A stretch of DNA of 64,000 nt from Bacteroidetes bacterium ADurb.Bin013 (GTDB lineage: Bacteria; Bacteroidota; Bacteroidia; Bacteroidales; UBA932). The notes beneath the pieces were generated by a model that was not told the origin of the DNA, searched no databases, and was given only the letters and a program-made list of their open reading frames with translations. The position numbers were made by a program, and so were the translations under genes. Below are positions 10,448 to 20,128 of the stretch, piece after piece. Positions within the stretch are counted from its first letter, which is position 1. Every line of letters starts with the position of its first letter. The stretch lies in the NCBI GenBank assembly GCA_002071385.1, contig MWFB01000006.1, positions 29,093 through 93,092 on the forward strand, in the 5' to 3' direction.

Positions 10448-12331
10448 ATGAAAAGGCTTTTTCATCATGGTTTCATGGCAGCTGCAATCGTCCTGTTTGC
10501 CTTGTCACTGCTGACACCTCAAAGCTGTGCCAACACAACGGCAGCGCCTGCAGGCGGACCCAAGGACACCATCCCGCCCGTGCTAATAGCCACTTTACCG
10601 GATATTAACCAGACCCATGTGAGCACCTCGCTCAAAAAAGTGGAATTGCGGTTCAACGAATACGTGAAAATCACGGATGCCAATAAAAACATCATGCTTT
10701 CCCCTCCGCCGCAAAAAAATCCTACGGTCAGGACAAAGGGAAAAGGGATCGTGGTGGAACTGGAAGACGAACTCAAGCCAAATACAACGTACAGTCTATA
10801 TTTCGGGAACTCCATACAGGATAACAACGAAGGCAATCCTTTTCCTGTATTTGCCCTGGGTTTTTCAACCGGTGAACAGGTAGATTCCCTGATGTATTCC
10901 GGGCTTGTACTGGATGCCTCTACCCTGCTCCCGGTGGAAAACACAACCGTAGTCCTTCACATCAATCCTGTTGATACGACCATAAGCAGGACACTTCCCG
11001 TAGCAGCCACACGCACAGATGCTTATGGGTACTTTGTGTTAAGGAACCTGAAAGACACCCTTTATTCTCTGTTCGCCATGACGGACCAGAACAACAATTA
11101 CCGTTACAGCCAGACAGAAGGCGAACAGATAGGTTTTCTAGACACGCTTATCCGCCCTCACAAAAGAATGTTCACCTATGCTCCCGAAATACAACCTTAT
11201 TATCTTACAGATACGGCCGGGTTGCTACGCAGACCGGTAGAAGGGAATGTGTTTCTTTTCAAGGAAGTGAGCGCACGCCAATCCCTTAGGGATTATAAAC
11301 GAATCCAGCCCCGTGCTCTGGAACTGAAGTTCGGAGCGCCCTTCCCGACCATTATAAGTGCGCAGATCCCGGGAATTGATTCCACTCAGATCATTCGTCA
11401 GCACAACTACTACCGTGACAGCCTTGTCTGGTGGCTGGCAGCGCCTTCGGTCCCCGACACGGTGCTCTTGCACCTGACATATATGGCTACTGTCGATTCC
11501 CTGAACAAGCTGCTCCCGCGCACCGATACCCTGCGCTTTACCCCTTATGTAGACGAAAAGGCTGCAAACCGGGAAAAAGATATGGCCGCCACGGGCAGAG
11601 GCCGTGGAGAAAAACAACAGGCACCTCCATCGGTCAAACCGGGAAGGGAAGTCATGAGCATTAATGTCAGTGCAGTACCGGAAAGAATACCAGACCAGGG
11701 TATTGTCGTACGGTTCAAAAGTCTGCCCATAGGACCGGATTTTTCCCTGGCACAACTGGTTCGTATAACCGCCAAGGAAGATACGGTAACTGTTCCTTTC
11801 ACGGTAGAGCCTGATTCACTGGACCTTTGCCTGTACAGGATAATCCCCGCCACCTATATGGAATCCACCCAGTATCTTTTTTCGATCCCTTCAGATGCCT
11901 TCAGGGACGTCTACGGCTTACCCAACGATTCGCTGCAAACTTCATTCAAGACACTGCTCAGGGATGACTTCGGGGCTTTGAACCTGCAGCTGGAGAATGT
12001 GCCAAACCCTCTGATCGTAGACCTGATGAACGAGGGCCGGAACCAGGTACTGCGTACCAGCCGGATTGCTTCTGACTCAACAATCACTTATCCTTACCTG
12101 AAAGCCGGTAAATACACGGTCAGGATAACAGAGGACATGAACGGGAACGGCTACTGGGACACGGGCAATATCATGGAAAGGAAACAGGCAGAACGCGTCA
12201 GGATGTTCCGTTTACCTTCCGGAAATCCCGTCATAGATCTTGCCGAAAAAATGGAGCTGACACAAATTATTGATATTGAACAACTTTTGAACCAACATGT
12301 TTCACTATCTGTTCCGGTTAAAAGAAGGTAA
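10448..12331 (+). CDS. Ig-like domain lipoprotein of unknown function
   Basis: A 627-residue lipoprotein: basic start, hydrophobic stretch, then a lipobox ending at Cys27 (LLTPQSC). Directly after it comes the GGPKDTIPP segment and a Big_5-type Ig-like domain (about 35-140) with the pattern FNEYVKI...P...TTYSLYF. The rest is predicted beta-rich, with a second Ig-like or carboxypeptidase-regulatory-like stretch near 150-215 and a C-terminal region containing EDMNGNGYWDTG that could bind calcium. Such proteins are widespread in Bacteroidota envelopes without known function. It is in the ligA-to-ispG run, and the next gene begins 35 bases before its end. Confidence 0.8.
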   Translation: MKRLFHHGFMAAAIVLFALSLLTPQSCANTTAAPAGGPKDTIPPVLIATLPDINQTHVSTSLKKVELRFNEYVKITDANKNIMLSPPPQKNPTVRTKGKGIVVELEDELKPNTTYSLYFGNSIQDNNEGNPFPVFALGFSTGEQVDSLMYSGLVLDASTLLPVENTTVVLHINPVDTTISRTLPVAATRTDAYGYFVLRNLKDTLYSLFAMTDQNNNYRYSQTEGEQIGFLDTLIRPHKRMFTYAPEIQPYYLTDTAGLLRRPVEGNVFLFKEVSARQSLRDYKRIQPRALELKFGAPFPTIISAQIPGIDSTQIIRQHNYYRDSLVWWLAAPSVPDTVLLHLTYMATVDSLNKLLPRTDTLRFTPYVDEKAANREKDMAATGRGRGEKQQAPPSVKPGREVMSINVSAVPERIPDQGIVVRFKSLPIGPDFSLAQLVRITAKEDTVTVPFTVEPDSLDLCLYRIIPATYMESTQYLFSIPSDAFRDVYGLPNDSLQTSFKTLLRDDFGALNLQLENVPNPLIVDLMNEGRNQVLRTSRIASDSTITYPYLKAGKYTVRITEDMNGNGYWDTGNIMERKQAERVRMFRLPSGNPVIDLAEKMELTQIIDIEQLLNQHVSLSVPVKRR

Positions 12332-12968
12332 ACGGCCATTCCTCTGCATGGTATTGCTTCTGTTGGTGATTCCGGCCGGAGCCCAGACCGTTTCCCATAA
12401 ACAGCACTTGCTGGGGATTCGTGGAGGGTATGCATTCAATGGGGTGTCTTTCAATCCCGACAGGAAGCAAAAAATGGTACCTTCTTTTTACAATGCATCC
12501 ATACTCTATACCTATTATCACGACTTATGGGGTACCATGCCCTACTTTGGCCTTCAGACAGGATTGACCTATACGCAGCAAGGGTATGAAACTCCCGATG
12601 TGAAAAGGGTTTACGATGTGCTCCGTATACCACTGACCTCTCAGTTCCACATCGATTTCTGGAAAATGCGACTGTTGATAAACCTGGGATGTTTTGGAAG
12701 TTACCGCATGCGAGCCTTCGACTATACTGCAGAAAAACCCGATGGATCCCAAGTGGTGTTCGACTGCAATCATCTATATTTGGATTACGGTATCCAGGGC
12801 GGACTGGGCCTGGCACTTGTCCTGAAGCCTTTTGAATTCCACATAGAGGCGAATTATCTCTATTCACTTTCCATGATAGAGAATCCGGCTCTGTACAGCA
12901 ACGAATATTACACATACGGTTATCCCAACCAATTGCTTTTCACGCTGGGGATTTTCATACATTTATAA
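12297..12968 (+). CDS. PorT-like outer-membrane beta-barrel protein
   Basis: 223 residues with a signal peptide (hydrophobic run MVLLLLVIPAGAQ at 18-30) and then alternating aromatic and polar strands such as YFGLQTGLTYTQQGYE, typical of the small PorT/OmpA-like barrels of Bacteroidota. It ends in LLFTLGIFIHL, a plausible final membrane strand. The ATG at 12297 overlaps the upstream gene by 35 bases; an internal ATG at 12348 would give a shorter signal peptide. It sits two bases before ispG. Function is unknown; assignment rests on architecture rather than clear homology. Confidence 0.75.
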   Translation: MFHYLFRLKEGKRPFLCMVLLLLVIPAGAQTVSHKQHLLGIRGGYAFNGVSFNPDRKQKMVPSFYNASILYTYYHDLWGTMPYFGLQTGLTYTQQGYETPDVKRVYDVLRIPLTSQFHIDFWKMRLLINLGCFGSYRMRAFDYTAEKPDGSQVVFDCNHLYLDYGIQGGLGLALVLKPFEFHIEANYLYSLSMIENPALYSNEYYTYGYPNQLLFTLGIFIHL

Positions 12969-12970
12969 CC

Positions 12971-14239
12971 ATGAGCTCGCACGTCGTATACGCCGGAAAA
13001 TTGGCCATCGGAGGCGGACACCCCGTTTCTGTCCAGACCATGTGCAACACGGACACACTGGATGTGGATGCATCCATAGCCCAATGCCTGGCCGTTGCTC
13101 GGGAAGGCGCCCAGATGGTAAGGCTTACCACACAGGGCCCCCGACAGGTTAAAGCACTGGCCGTCATCAGGGAAAAGCTCAGGGATCAGGGAGTGGATAT
13201 TCCCCTGGTCGCCGACGTCCATTTCTCGGCTCACACCGCTATGGAAGCGGCCCGGGTGGCCGATAAGGTTCGCATCAATCCCGGTAATTTTTCACGTGAC
13301 CGCTCCAGGGTCAGGGAATTGTTGGCAGAGCTCTTCGAAATTTGCCGCCGGCATGATACTGCCCTTCGAATTGGCGTGAACCACGGCTCTCTCCCCCTGC
13401 ACATCCTGGAAACTTACGGGAACTCTCCTGAAGGCATGTGTCAGGCTGCCATGGAATACCTGACCATTTGCCAGGAAATGGATTTTCCCCGTGTTGTGGT
13501 CTCTCTCAAATCGAGCAATACCCGCATCATTGTACAGGCCAACCGGCTGCTCGTTCAAAACATGAAAGCCCTGGGTATGGACTACCCGCTGCACCTGGGT
13601 GTGACAGAATCTGGCAACGACCGGCAGGGACGCCTTAAATCCGCTGTGGGTATCATTACCCTGCTTAAAGAAGGCATTGGAGACACCTTCAGGGTTTCCC
13701 TCACCGAGGCCCCCGGGGCGGAAATCCGCTTTGGCAAGCTGTTCCTGCCTGTAGCCAAAGACCGCAGCCAGCCTGCATCATGGGATGAGCTCATTGTCAG
13801 TGCCGCTTACAAGTGGGCTCCCGGCCTGCTGGACGGGACCATTGACTGGAAGACATTGCCCATGCCATTTATAGAGGCACCCTTTGCTTCAAAAGAAGAA
13901 CTGAAAGAATTCTGCATGGACCTGCTGCAGGCTACCCGTTGTGTCTTTTCAAGCCCCGAGTACATTTCCTGTCCCGGTTGTGGTCGTACAAAATTCAACC
14001 TGGAAGAAACAGTCCGCCAAGTCAAGAAGGCCACATCACACCTTAAAGGATGCACCATTGCCGTCATGGGTTGCATTGTGAACGGGCCCGGAGAAATGGC
14101 CGATGCCCAGTACGGATATGTTGGGGAAGGCAATGGGAAGGTAACCCTATATAAAGGGAAAATCCCCGTCATGCGGGGGATTCCACAGGAAGAAGCGGTA
14201 CAGCGTTTGCTGGAACTTATAGAGTCTCAACAAAAATAG
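12971..14239 (+). CDS. ispG: 4-hydroxy-3-methylbut-2-enyl diphosphate synthase, short form
   Basis: Converts MEcPP to HMBPP in the non-mevalonate isoprenoid pathway with a [4Fe-4S] cluster. The N-terminal TIM barrel shows VQTMCNTDT (22-30), VADVHF and RINPGN; the cluster domain shows the CPGCGRT pair and MGCIVNGPGE. From memory, Bacteroidota enzymes usually run to about 600 residues because of a large domain between barrel and cluster domain; here only about 70 residues join them, giving 422 aa. The reading frame is clean and the motifs complete, so it should be active. Its last 23 bases overlap the convergent nfeD-like gene. Confidence 0.93.
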   Translation: MSSHVVYAGKLAIGGGHPVSVQTMCNTDTLDVDASIAQCLAVAREGAQMVRLTTQGPRQVKALAVIREKLRDQGVDIPLVADVHFSAHTAMEAARVADKVRINPGNFSRDRSRVRELLAELFEICRRHDTALRIGVNHGSLPLHILETYGNSPEGMCQAAMEYLTICQEMDFPRVVVSLKSSNTRIIVQANRLLVQNMKALGMDYPLHLGVTESGNDRQGRLKSAVGIITLLKEGIGDTFRVSLTEAPGAEIRFGKLFLPVAKDRSQPASWDELIVSAAYKWAPGLLDGTIDWKTLPMPFIEAPFASKEELKEFCMDLLQATRCVFSSPEYISCPGCGRTKFNLEETVRQVKKATSHLKGCTIAVMGCIVNGPGEMADAQYGYVGEGNGKVTLYKGKIPVMRGIPQEEAVQRLLELIESQQK

Positions 14240-15518
14240 CACCGCTTTCTATCCGTACCACTTTAACCGGAGTACCTTTGGGAATGTATCCTATAGCCGC
14301 ACGGGCTTCCACCCACCTGCCTGCAATGGTCACTTTTCCGGAAGGCCGAAGGTCAGTAAAGGTCACCCCTTCCTGGCCTATGACAATATCATGGAGGGTC
14401 GGTACCCCAACAAATCCATCTTCTGTTTCCAGGTTCGTCCTCAGGGCTATGCGGTTGAACACCCTGGTGGGAAACAACATATGCACGGAAAAAAGAATAA
14501 AAGACAGGGCCAGCAGACCGGTGACACTCACCGTGGCAACAGGCACCAGTATATCTTTCCAGGGGAAAGGCCCTTTGAAATCAAACACCCGGTTGTCTAT
14601 CATGGTAAGAGTCAAACCGGCGCCTATAGCAACAAGGCCAAGGATGCCCAACACCCCGAAACCCGGAGTGACAAATATTTCAACAGCCAGAAGTATCAAG
14701 CCTGCAATAATGATAATGATCTCCCAGTATTGCACCAATCCTTCCAGGAAAAGCGGGGAAAAATAGCCAATGGCACAAAAGACCGCCACCCCCAGCGGGA
14801 AACCTATGCCCGGGCTTTGCAGTTCAAAATAAATGCCTCCTATCATGCCCATGAGCATCAGGGCCTGGACCAGCGGCAGTAGAAAGAATCCTATCACCTT
14901 GTCCAGCCAGGTCTCTTCGTATTCCTTGATGACATGATTCTCATAACCAAGCAATGCCACTGCTTCCTCCACACTGGAGGCCTGTCCCTGGCTCAATCCC
15001 GCTTCAATGGCTTCCCTTGTCGTCAGATTCACTATCGTGTCTCCGCTGACCATTTGTTCCGCCAGTCTGGGATCACGCCCCGTTTCTTCGGCCGTGGCAC
15101 GCATCAGGGAACGCATGTAAGACTGGTATTTCTCGGGCATTGGTTCTCCAGTCTGATTCACGACACTGGCAGAGCCGATGGTGGATCCGGGGGCCATATA
15201 AATGGTATCACACGCAATGGAGATCAGTGCACCTGCCGAGGCTGCCTGGTGGTCAATAAAGGAAACCGTGGTGAAAGGAGCTTCCAGCAGGGCTGTCCTC
15301 ATTTTTTCAGCCGCATCCAATGCACCGCCAAAAGTATTGAGACGCATTACAAATGCCATGGCATTCTGTTCTTTTGCCTCTTGCAGCGCCTTGTCAAGCA
15401 TTCTGGCCGACTTGGCATGGATCTCACTGTCAATGTTCAACACAAATACCAGGCTTGAATCAGCTCCTTTTGCCAGCAGGGGCAAAAAGAGCAAAAGCAG
15501 GAGAAAATAACGTTTCAT
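14217..15518 (-). CDS. NfeD family membrane-bound serine protease
   Basis: Long-form NfeD: signal peptide from the ATG at 15518 (MKRYFLLLLLFLPLLAKG), a ClpP-like serine protease domain with the nucleophile region QAASAGALISIACD, four to five membrane helices in the middle (LMLMGMIGGIYF onward), and a C-terminal OB-fold NfeD domain ending in the PKGTPVKVVRIE pattern. In other bacteria such proteins cleave stomatin-like partners; no stomatin gene is adjacent here. I rejected a 19-codon upstream extension to 15575 because it precedes the signal peptide and overlaps the previous gene. Five bases separate it from the C69 peptidase gene upstream, so the two probably share a transcript. Confidence 0.88.
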   Translation of the reverse strand: MKRYFLLLLLFLPLLAKGADSSLVFVLNIDSEIHAKSARMLDKALQEAKEQNAMAFVMRLNTFGGALDAAEKMRTALLEAPFTTVSFIDHQAASAGALISIACDTIYMAPGSTIGSASVVNQTGEPMPEKYQSYMRSLMRATAEETGRDPRLAEQMVSGDTIVNLTTREAIEAGLSQGQASSVEEAVALLGYENHVIKEYEETWLDKVIGFFLLPLVQALMLMGMIGGIYFELQSPGIGFPLGVAVFCAIGYFSPLFLEGLVQYWEIIIIIAGLILLAVEIFVTPGFGVLGILGLVAIGAGLTLTMIDNRVFDFKGPFPWKDILVPVATVSVTGLLALSFILFSVHMLFPTRVFNRIALRTNLETEDGFVGVPTLHDIVIGQEGVTFTDLRPSGKVTIAGRWVEARAAIGYIPKGTPVKVVRIESGAIFVETL

Positions 15519-15523
15519 TCCAT

Positions 15524-17200
15524 CTATCTTGATTCTAAAATTGTACCGTTGTCCTTGACTACGGCTTCTTTCCATTTTTGTGTCTGACCTCCGGATATGG
15601 GGGATTTGGGAATTCGTACGCTGTTCCCGTTGTTGGTGAATGACCCGTCCGGGTTCTGGTGCTTGATGTTTCCGTCAATATACTTAACCATCAGATATTT
15701 ATCAAGTTCCACCCATTTATCAAACAACTCCTGGGCCGCATTCACCGAAAAATCAGTCAGAAATTCACGGGCCAGAGCAGGGTCCTGTTTGTACAAAGTC
15801 AAAGCAATCTGATCGATATGGGCAGTTTTTTCCACCATCTCATTTTCCCAGGCATCCACAACGTTCCGGACTTCAGCCCCGGTCTGGTTATAGCGAAGGT
15901 ATGCAAACTGGGCTACCCTGTTCACTATCCAGAAGAGCGATGTTTCAGAGTACTCCAGCATGCTCCCGTTCCCCTCTTCTATGCATCGGGGAACACGCTG
16001 AGAAACGCTGTAAAACGGTATCAGGGCCGAAGTACCGGCATCGTCCACCCCAAACCAGTACAAGCCCCCAAGGTCCCTTGGAAGATCACTCCTGCATTGT
16101 CCTACAAACCACCATCCTGTCTGTTGCGTTGATATGGCCCGCTCGTTGACGTAGGTCTTTCCATCCACCTCGAATGACATGGGCCTCCAGCGGTATGGCA
16201 ATGCGTTGCTTCCGGCGCCGATATCGCACGTCATGTCCATAGGGGTTCCTTCAAAATGGTCACGCATCATTCCGGCAACATCCCTGAAGGACAATTTAAC
16301 ATTTGGCTTTACATACAAGGGCATACGGTTGGTCAGATTATGACCCATGGCATAATCCAGGTATTTATCCATGCCGTCTGCAAAACGGTTGAAATAAGCC
16401 CATATGCGCGCATCACAGGCACGGGCGGCTCCAAAATCCACCGGTGCATATACGTCGGAAAAGCTAAAATCCTTGTCCTTGCCGCTAAAAATCCCCATCT
16501 CCCGGGCATGGGAAATCACATCGGGACTATATAGACAATTATCAGGATCGTCAAAATCAAGGTTTGTGATGCGGGCCTGGTTGGCATGACCGCTGATGTA
16601 TCCGTCGGGAATGTGCCTGGCTGCCCATACGGCCCCTTTGTTCACATTGACCCCTTCCACCATCCTGGGAGCCTTGGCCATTATTTCCATGATCCATACT
16701 TCATCGGGATCGGCAATGGAAAATGATTCCCCGCTGGAGGCATATCCATATGTCTGCATTAGATTATCAATCAATAAGATGGCCTCACGTGCGGTTTTGC
16801 AGCGCTGTAAAGCCAGGTAGATCAGGGACCCGTAATCCATCATCGCGGTCGGATCATTGAACTCACTCCTGCCCCCAAAGGTGGTCTCCCCTATCAACAG
16901 CTGGTATTCATTCATGTTTCCGGTCACAGAATAGGTCCGGCGTGCCTGGGGGATTTCCCCCATGTACTTACCTGTATCCCATTCATAGATTTTCAATATG
17001 GTTCCCTCGGCCCATTCAGCTGCAGGCCAGAAGTACAACTCACCGAATAACTGGTGTGAATCGGCGGAATAACTGACAATCACGGATCCGTCTTTTGACG
17101 CACCTTTGGTTACAATCAAATTCGTACAGGGCATGGCTGTACCGGCACCCACAAAAAAAGCGACAAGGCTCAGGAAGATCTTTCTGGTAATCATTGGCAT
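15524..17200 (-). CDS. Secreted C69 family dipeptidase
   Basis: Ntn-hydrolase of the peptidase C69 (PepD) family, 558 residues. A signal peptide ends just before Cys25 (AMPC-TNLIV), which after cleavage becomes the N-terminal nucleophile. The pattern TNLIVTKGASKDGSVIVSYSAD is typical of the family, as are the SFSIADPDEVWIMEI stretch and the C-terminal region. It likely breaks down peptides in the periplasm. ATGs at 17200 and 17194 are both possible starts. It probably forms an operon with the nfeD-like gene. Confidence 0.9.
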   Translation of the reverse strand: MPMITRKIFLSLVAFFVGAGTAMPCTNLIVTKGASKDGSVIVSYSADSHQLFGELYFWPAAEWAEGTILKIYEWDTGKYMGEIPQARRTYSVTGNMNEYQLLIGETTFGGRSEFNDPTAMMDYGSLIYLALQRCKTAREAILLIDNLMQTYGYASSGESFSIADPDEVWIMEIMAKAPRMVEGVNVNKGAVWAARHIPDGYISGHANQARITNLDFDDPDNCLYSPDVISHAREMGIFSGKDKDFSFSDVYAPVDFGAARACDARIWAYFNRFADGMDKYLDYAMGHNLTNRMPLYVKPNVKLSFRDVAGMMRDHFEGTPMDMTCDIGAGSNALPYRWRPMSFEVDGKTYVNERAISTQQTGWWFVGQCRSDLPRDLGGLYWFGVDDAGTSALIPFYSVSQRVPRCIEEGNGSMLEYSETSLFWIVNRVAQFAYLRYNQTGAEVRNVVDAWENEMVEKTAHIDQIALTLYKQDPALAREFLTDFSVNAAQELFDKWVELDKYLMVKYIDGNIKHQNPDGSFTNNGNSVRIPKSPISGGQTQKWKEAVVKDNGTILESR

Positions 17201-17314
17201 ATATTTTTAATAATGTCTATTTTGTAAAAATACAAAAAAGACAAACACCGAGCGTTTTTTTACTATCTTTGTTTTCTTTGAACATTACTCATTCATAGAA
17301 TAACCAATCAAATC

Positions 17315-20128
17315 ATGAAGAAATTTTTAACCACTTTTCTAGTTCTGCTATTGGCAGGAATCTACGGCTATTCACAAATGGCCAATCCACAGGAGCCCTT
17401 GAAGATCGATCCTGCAGTTCGTATAGGTAAACTTGACAACGGACTTACCTACTACATAAGGCATAACACAAAGCCTGAAAACCGTGCCGAATTTTACCTT
17501 TTCACGAATGTGGGAGCCATACAGGAAACCAAAGCCCAGGCGGGTCTGGCACACTTCCTTGAGCACATGGCACTCAACGGCACCAGGAATCTTCCTGGCA
17601 AGATGCTCATCAGTTACCTGGAAAGCATAGGTTGCAGTTTTGGCAGGAACATCAATGCGGGTACAGGGGTTGAACAAACCATGTACATGCTCAACAATAT
17701 TCCCATGCTCCGGGAAGGAGTCTTGGATACCTGCCTGCTGATCATGCACGATTATGCCGCTTTTGTGACAAACGACCCCCAAGAAATTGACAAGGAAAGG
17801 GGTGTGATCATAGAAGAATTGCGTACACGCAGAACAGCCCAGTGGCGTATGTTCGAAGCCTCGCTGCCCTATCTGTACAAAGGTTCAAAATATGCCGAAT
17901 GCAACCTGATAGGTACCATAGAAGGACTTCAGACATTCCCCGCATCGGAACTGCATGACTTTTACAAGACCTGGTACCGCCCCGATCATCAGGCTGTCAT
18001 TGTAGTGGGAGATGTTGATGTGGACCAGGTTGAAAGCAAGCTCAAAGCGCTTTTCCAGGACATACCGGCCCCTACCACCCCCAGCCCCAAGAAAGTGATC
18101 CCGGTACCGGAAAACGACGATCCCATAGTCGGAATCATTACAGACCCTGAAGCACAAAACACAGGGATAGAATTCATTATCAAATCCGAACCTATTCCCT
18201 ACACCATGCGTTCTTTAGGAATGATATACATGGTAGATATGTTCAAATCGTTCGTTTCCAGAATGATGAACGACCGTTTTCAGGAAATCGCACAACAACC
18301 CGATGCTCCTTTCCTGGGTGCGGGCATGAGCTTTTCCTCCATAACCACCTCTGCAGATGCTACCATGTTCACTGTACAAAGCAGGGATGGTGAAGGTGCC
18401 CGGGCATTTGAAGCCCTTATGACCGAGGTGGAGAAAATGAAACGGTATGGATTCACAGATGGCGAACTGGAACGTGCCAAAACCAATTTCCTGCGCCGCC
18501 TGGAACGTGCAGCAGAGAATGCGGCGGACAGGATGAACAGTGAGTTCATCAACACCATGATGAGCCATTATGCTTTCAATGAGCCCATCCTGGACCCCGC
18601 ATATGAACTGGAAGTTGCGAAAGGATACCTTCCTTTCATTACTCTTGACCAGCTCAACCAGCTGGCACAGCAATTCATAACGGAAGAAAACCGTATTCTG
18701 CTTGTAAGCGGTCCGGAGCGCGAAGGCCTGCAGATCCCCTCCGAGCAGGAACTCCTGGATATCATCAGGAAGGTGAAAGATATGGAAATTCAAGCTTATG
18801 CAGAAGAAGTATCCGACGAACCTCTTGTCAACGTGGACGCCATAGTGCCAGGAAAGATAATCAGCCAACAGGAAGGTGCTTTTGAAAGTGTGGTATGGAC
18901 CCTCTCCAATGGCATCAAGGTGGTTATAAAACCCACTGCGCACAAAAAGGACGAAGTATTATTCTCCCTGCAGAACGACGGAGGACTCTCCATAGTTCCT
19001 GAAGACCTGTTGCCTTCGCTGGAAAGTAACGTTTTCACCCTCTGGTCGCAAAGCAACGGGGTAGGCAATTTCAACGCCACATCGCTCAAACGCAAGCTTA
19101 CCGGTAAGATTGCCAACGCCTCTCCCTTCATTAGTAGTTACGACCAGGGCATTAGAGGAAGCGCTTCGCCTCAGGATATTCAGACCCTGCTGGAGCTGGT
19201 ATATGCCCACATTGTCACACCACGCTTTGTGGAAAGTGAATTTGAAGCCCCCATGGCCCAGCTCAAAGCCATAGTCCCCAATATGGAGAAAACACCCAAT
19301 TTCGTTCTTCAGAAGGAACTTATGAAAACCGTTTTCAACAACAACCCACGCAGCCAACTGGTTTCGAGTGAATTGCTGGAAAAAGTGTCTCTGGCGAACC
19401 TGGAAAAAGCATACAGATTGTGCTTTGCCAATAACAACGGGGCAGTAGTCACCATAGTTGGTAATGTTGATCCGGAAGCTTTGAAACCCCTGGTGGAACT
19501 TTACCTGGGTTCATTACCATCTGCTACAAAGCCTGCCGTGTGGGTAAAAGACAATAACCGCATCCGCAAAGGAATGGTGGAAAATCATTTCAATGTCGTG
19601 ATGGAAACGCCCAAAACAAGCATCGTGAATGTCTATTCGGCGGACATGGAATACAACCTGAACAACGATATATACCTGGATGCCGTTCAGTCCATTCTCA
19701 ATATGACCTATACCAAGACCCTCAGGGAAGATGAAGGCGGGACCTATGGAGCATCGGTTCAGAAAATAAGCTCGAGTCAGCCCGAAGAGTACGGAGGCAT
19801 TATCATTGTTTTTGATACCGATCCGGAAAGACAGGAAAGAATGAGCCAGGTGGTCAGGAACGATTTCCTTAATCTTGGCCAGAACGGTCCATCAGATGAG
19901 TATGTAACCAAAACCAGGGAGAACTTCCTTAAAAACCGCCAGGAAAACGTTATCAGGAACAGTTTCTGGCAGCAGTCACTCATCAGCTTCTATACAGAGG
20001 AGCTGGATATTGTAACAGGTTACGAAGAGATTGTCAAAGGGATTACTCCTTCCAGTGTACAGGAATTCATCAAGAATTTCCTGAAACAGAATAATTACAT
20101 TGACATCAAAATGAATCCTGCCCAGTAA
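17315..20128 (+). CDS. Secreted M16 family zinc metallopeptidase
   Basis: Insulinase/pitrilysin-type peptidase of 937 residues with a signal peptide (1-20). The inverted zinc motif HxxEH is His80-Phe-Leu-Glu83-His84, and the distal Glu lies in the GVIIEELR stretch (about 157-164). Two M16 halves are present; the second (about 520-937) lacks the zinc motif, as expected for the inactive half. Size and layout resemble PqqL-type periplasmic or outer-membrane peptidases. A TATCTTTG -7 box at 17264-17271 lies 43 bases upstream, though no clear -33 box was found. Its 3' end overlaps the convergent methyltransferase by 23 bases. Confidence 0.93.
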   Translation: MKKFLTTFLVLLLAGIYGYSQMANPQEPLKIDPAVRIGKLDNGLTYYIRHNTKPENRAEFYLFTNVGAIQETKAQAGLAHFLEHMALNGTRNLPGKMLISYLESIGCSFGRNINAGTGVEQTMYMLNNIPMLREGVLDTCLLIMHDYAAFVTNDPQEIDKERGVIIEELRTRRTAQWRMFEASLPYLYKGSKYAECNLIGTIEGLQTFPASELHDFYKTWYRPDHQAVIVVGDVDVDQVESKLKALFQDIPAPTTPSPKKVIPVPENDDPIVGIITDPEAQNTGIEFIIKSEPIPYTMRSLGMIYMVDMFKSFVSRMMNDRFQEIAQQPDAPFLGAGMSFSSITTSADATMFTVQSRDGEGARAFEALMTEVEKMKRYGFTDGELERAKTNFLRRLERAAENAADRMNSEFINTMMSHYAFNEPILDPAYELEVAKGYLPFITLDQLNQLAQQFITEENRILLVSGPEREGLQIPSEQELLDIIRKVKDMEIQAYAEEVSDEPLVNVDAIVPGKIISQQEGAFESVVWTLSNGIKVVIKPTAHKKDEVLFSLQNDGGLSIVPEDLLPSLESNVFTLWSQSNGVGNFNATSLKRKLTGKIANASPFISSYDQGIRGSASPQDIQTLLELVYAHIVTPRFVESEFEAPMAQLKAIVPNMEKTPNFVLQKELMKTVFNNNPRSQLVSSELLEKVSLANLEKAYRLCFANNNGAVVTIVGNVDPEALKPLVELYLGSLPSATKPAVWVKDNNRIRKGMVENHFNVVMETPKTSIVNVYSADMEYNLNNDIYLDAVQSILNMTYTKTLREDEGGTYGASVQKISSSQPEEYGGIIIVFDTDPERQERMSQVVRNDFLNLGQNGPSDEYVTKTRENFLKNRQENVIRNSFWQQSLISFYTEELDIVTGYEEIVKGITPSSVQEFIKNFLKQNNYIDIKMNPAQ

